A DNA stretch of 64,000 nucleotides from Hedera helix. Its lineage: Eukaryota > Streptophyta > Magnoliopsida > Apiales > Araliaceae. How positions within the stretch are numbered: the first letter of the stretch is position 1; the number at the start of each line of letters is the position of its first letter. The notes below the pieces were generated by a model. It saw only the letters and a program-made list of their open reading frames with translations. It did no database searches and had not been told where the DNA came from. The stretch is from contig OX359287.1 of NCBI GenBank assembly GCA_947179155.2, positions 3,254,001 to 3,318,000 on the forward strand, given 5' to 3'. This document shows, piece by piece, positions 60,891-64,000 of the stretch. Position numbers and translations under genes: made by a program.

Positions 60891-61890
60891 CTACTTCTTG
60901 AACCTCTGAAATGTAGGCGATGCATCCAACATCTTCACAAACTCCATACGATCCCAAAAATATGTAGCCTCCAAACTGGCTATAGCCGCTTCAAGTGGGT
61001 CCGTTAAACACTTCCCATTAAATACTTCAATCACTGCCTCTTCAATTAGATCCACTCGTAAACAATTCTCAACTTCTTGAGGGAACTTCATTGTTCTAAA
61101 AACATTGAAGTGACTTCTTGATCTTGAACCCTCATCGTAAGTTCACCTTTCTGCACATCTATCAAGGTCATCCCTATGGCCAAGAATGGACGTCCCAGTA
61201 TGATTGGGATCTCCTTGTCTTCTTCAAAATCTAACACTATGAAATCGACCGAAAAAATAAATTTGTCAACTTTCACCAGGATGTCTTCTAGGATGCCCCT
61301 TGGGTACGTCAATGGTCTATCTGCAAGTGGCAACTTAACATTAATGGGTTTGGCTTCCTTCAATCCTAACTGCTTGTAAACCGAAAAAGGCATCAGATTG
61401 ATGCTAGCCCCCAAATCACAAAGTGCCCTTCTGAAAAACTGATTACCAATCGTGCAAGGAATTGTGAAGCTACCCGGATCTTTCAACTTCGCTAGTAACT
61501 TTTTCTGCAAGATAGCACTACATTCTTCTGTCAGTGCCACGGTCTCAAATTCTCCCAACTTCCTCTTCTTAGACAGTATATCTTTCATAAACTTGACGTA
61601 GCTCAGCATTTGCTCCAAAGCGTTGACAAATGGTATGTTGATCTAGTGCTTTTTGCACACCTCAAGAAATTTCGAGAACTGTTTGTCTAACTTGGATTTC
61701 TGGAGTCTCTGTAGAAATGGTACGGGAGGCACCATAGTACTTTGCTCGCCTTCATCAGTCTTTGCATCGGTTTTCACAATTTTTGACTTGTTTACTTTAA
61801 CTTCCCCCTCCTCAATCTTTTCATTGGCAACCTCTTTACTTTCCAACGATTTCTGATCTATACTACCATTACTAACCACGGGTAGCTCTT
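60891..61890 (-). pseudogene. Athila protease region
   Basis: The 176-residue open segment at 61088-61618 carries PGSFTIPCTIGNQFFRRALCDLGASINLMPFSVYKQLGL and IILGRPFLAIGMTLIDVQKGELTMRV. This is the Athila-type aspartic protease, in which CDLGASINLMP is the signature. The flanks read PPVPFLQRLQKSKLDKQFSKFLEVCKK (upstream) and CLRVDLIEEAVIE (downstream), both standard neighbours of this protease in the family. Confidence 0.92.
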
Positions 61891-62176
61891 TCCCACTTCA
61901 TAAAGTTATGGCTTTGCAATGCTCCTTTCCTTCCTTTTTCGGATTTACTTCTGCATCGCTAGGCAATGCTCTTTGAGGGTGGCTGTTTATTGCATGAGCT
62001 AACTGACACATCTGATTTTCCAAATTTTTGATCGACACTGCTTAACTTTTCACATTTAAATCCACTTGATTTAACAACCTGTCTTGATCACTCATTCTCC
62101 TTTCAGTTGCAGTGATGAATTTTGCCAATGCATCCTCTAGGCTCGGCTGCTTTTCTGCTTGATGAATGACTTGATT

Positions 62177-63247
62177 CTAAAAACCTAGTGGATGAGCTTG
62201 CCTTGGAGATGGGTTCTGAGCCTGATTGTTACTCCAAGAGAAATTGGGATGGTTCTTCCACCCAGGGTTATAGTTGTTCTGATTGTTCTGCAGTTGCTGC
62301 CTGTTATAACTCCCCATATACTGTATTGACTCTGTATTAATGGCACACTGATCACTAGCATGATTTCCCACACAGAGTTCACACACAACTGCCACCATTT
62401 GCTTTAACTGTGGTCCCCATGAATCCATCTTCTTGGATATCACAGCCACTTGTGCAGTTAAGGCTATGACTGCATCCACCTCAAAGATTCTTGCTACCTT
62501 CGGCTGATTGATTCTTACTGTTGGCCACTGATAGTTATTGGCAGCCATGGTTTCTAATAGCTGGTATGCCTCATCGAAATTCTTTCCCATTAAAGCTCCC
62601 CCAGCTGCTGCATCAATGCTTATCCTTATGAAGCTGAACAACCCGTTGTAAAAGGTCTACACTTGTAACCACTTCGGGATTCCGTGATGAGGACACTTGC
62701 AAAGTAAGTCCTTGAATCTTTCACATGCCTCATATAATGTCTCTTAATCATGTTAGGCAAAAGAGGTGATGTCATTCCTCATCCTCGCAGTCTTAGCAGG
62801 TGAGAAAAACTTGGCCAAAAATTTATGTGCTAAGTCTGCCCACGTTGTAATTGAACCAGGCAGCAAGGAGTGTAACCAACTTTTTGCCTTATCACAGAGT
62901 GTGAAAGGAAAAAGTCTTAATCTGATAGCCTCCTCTGTAACCCCATGGAACTTGAAGGTGTCGCAGATTTCTAGGAAGTTTATGAGGTGCTCATTCGGGT
63001 CATCGTTCAGAAACCCCCCAAATTGAACTGAATTCTACAACATTTGAATGGTACCCAGCTTGATTTCGAAGATGTTGGCATTGATGGCAGACCTCTGTAT
63101 ACTGGATTGTAATTCCGTAACTAAGGGAAATGCATAATCCCTTAATGATTTTTGCTCTTCTTCAGCCATAGTGTCTTGGGTCTTTGTTTCCTCACAAAAT
63201 AGTTTCAAATTTCTGAACCCCCTTTCGATCTCATCTTCGTATGGCAC
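62177..63247 (-). pseudogene. gag: Athila gag
   Basis: Starts near 63247. NANIFEIKLGTIQML is followed by a stop, then FGGFLNDDPNEHLINFLEICDTFKFHGVTEEAIRLRLFPFTLCDKAKSWLHSLLPGSITTWADLAHKFLAKFF, then after stops the segment at 62177-62641: DAAAGGALMGKNFDEAYQLLETMAANNYQW, a CxxCxxxHxxxxC knuckle-like CELCVGNHASDQC and the Asn/Gln-rich tail NRQQLQNNQNNYNPGWKNHPNFSW. All are characteristic of Athila gag. Non-functional here because of stops near 63036 and 62640-62770. Confidence 0.92.
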
Positions 63248-63545
63248 TAGTTCCTAACCTTTAGATCTCGTGTGCATACACAAATTAGGAGTACCTAGCT
63301 TTAATTCTGAAAAAACATAGTTTTACATACGTTAATAGAAATTGTGGCTTCGGTGACTACGTAATTTGTGTAACCAAGATAGGCAAGCCAACACTTGGTA
63401 CACTCTTGAGTCTAAGATCGATGATTTGCAACTGCAGACTCGAACGGATGAAAGCCTGCAAAAGAAAAAGAAAACCGTAAATTAAAAATGTTTAAATTAA
63501 AACCAAATTGATAGTAACTAATATTGAAATAATTAATAAACACAG

Positions 63546-63566
63546 GACCCCGGCAATAGTGCCAAA
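63546..63566 (-). other. Athila primer-binding site
   Basis: The minus strand reads TTTTGGCACTATTGCCGGGG next to the LTR end at 63571. It corresponds, with two or three changes, to the TGGCGCCGTTGCCGGGG of Athila-type elements, attributed to tRNA-Asp. Confidence 0.8.
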
Positions 63567-63733
63567 AACTTGTTGTCTGATTTATATATTGACTATTATG
63601 CGCAATTATACGCGATCAACAAGTAATATAGAGTAAATATAAAGTGTCGAACCCACAGAGATATATGACTTGTAACTTTCAAAAACTAATTTCATATTAA
63701 CTTGATTATATTTAAACAATCACACATGAAGAT

Positions 63734-64000
63734 TGTAATGACCGAGAAAATTACGAACCCAATTTTTTATTTATTTATTTAATTATATCCATAAGAAAAT
63801 ATGAGGTATGAAGTATGTGTATATAGGATAAGTTGTATGATGAGATGTATTAAATTAGTTAATTAAATTAATTAACTAAAGAAGGAAAAAGATTGCAAGA
63901 GAAGCTTATGTGATGAGATCACAAAGCTTGAATGTTGGCCTTGAATGGAAAATAAGAAGTTTTATACTAAACAAGTTAATTACTTGTATGAATAATGCGA
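63734..64000 (+). mobile_element. Start of another LTR inside the Athila 5' LTR
   Basis: TGTAATGACCGAGAAAATTACG interrupts the alignment between the two Athila LTRs exactly after 'cacatgaagat'. It starts TG and resembles the TGTAATG/TGTAAGACC LTR starts seen elsewhere in the window. The right end lies outside. Confidence 0.6.

Larger units (their letters stand above)
50825..63733 (-). mobile_element. Athila-type Ty3/gypsy element, antisense
   Basis: Minus-strand order: LTR (63571 upward), PBS (63546-63566), gag, protease, pol, then a separate ORF in the env-like position, non-coding DNA, and a 3' LTR starting at 50825. The two LTR ends match closely for about 160 bases ('tgttgtcNNatttatatattgac', 'gtgtcgaacccacagaNat'). 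PBS type, gag, protease and the extra downstream ORF are all Athila features. A solo chromovirus LTR is nested at 53123-55990. The 5' LTR is broken at 63734 by another LTR and runs out of the window. Confidence 0.9.

Overview
The window looks like repeat-rich nuclear DNA of a flowering plant, probably a eudicot. It is AT-rich with many microsatellites. Nearly all recognisable coding sequence comes from Ty3/gypsy LTR retrotransposons of three plant lineages: Tekay/Del-type chromoviruses, a Tat/Retand-type element and an Athila-type element. The only convincing host gene is an ARGONAUTE1-type gene on the minus strand (37319-40534). I saw no tRNA or rRNA genes and no sign of a bacterial or organellar genome.

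Layout. 1-5.7 kb: antisense leader and LTR of a chromovirus-like element, carrying a nested 1.3 kb Mutator-like element full of (AAT)n. 6.5-22.5 kb: an almost complete Tekay/Del-type element with two giant LTRs, a 5-bp target-site duplication, PBS, PPT, gag, protease, RT, RNase H, integrase and chromodomain-like tail. It is broken by many stops and by a solo LTR inserted in antisense at 12471-15412. 22.5-32.4 kb: patchwork of antisense chromovirus pieces. 32.4-35.6 kb: antisense Tat/Retand-type gag, protease and RT remnants. 35.6-46 kb: a less TE-dense island holding the AGO1-like gene, small inverted-repeat elements and GATA-rich minisatellites. 47.8-50.8 kb: another deleted chromovirus remnant. 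50.8-63.7 kb: an antisense Athila-type element (LTR, PBS, gag-pro, pol, env-like position ORF) with a solo chromovirus LTR nested at 53123-55990. A further LTR starts at 63734.

Most interesting points. (1) The AGO1-like gene has one uninterrupted 1071-codon reading frame, although plant AGO1-clade genes normally have about 20 introns. This points to a retrocopy that has kept its catalytic tetrad. Where AGO1 carries the miR168 target, it has only a scrambled relic. (2) The chromoviruses carry an extra, degraded coiled-coil/acidic reading frame between the PBS and gag. It is seen in two divergent copies, with a fragment in a third. The start codons of this frame and of gag lie just after splice-acceptor-like sequences, and several LTRs hold a donor-like AG|GTA after a purine-rich segment, which suggests a spliced leader. 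(3) All the large LTRs share terminal sequence and several share a short hairpin, although their bodies differ greatly.
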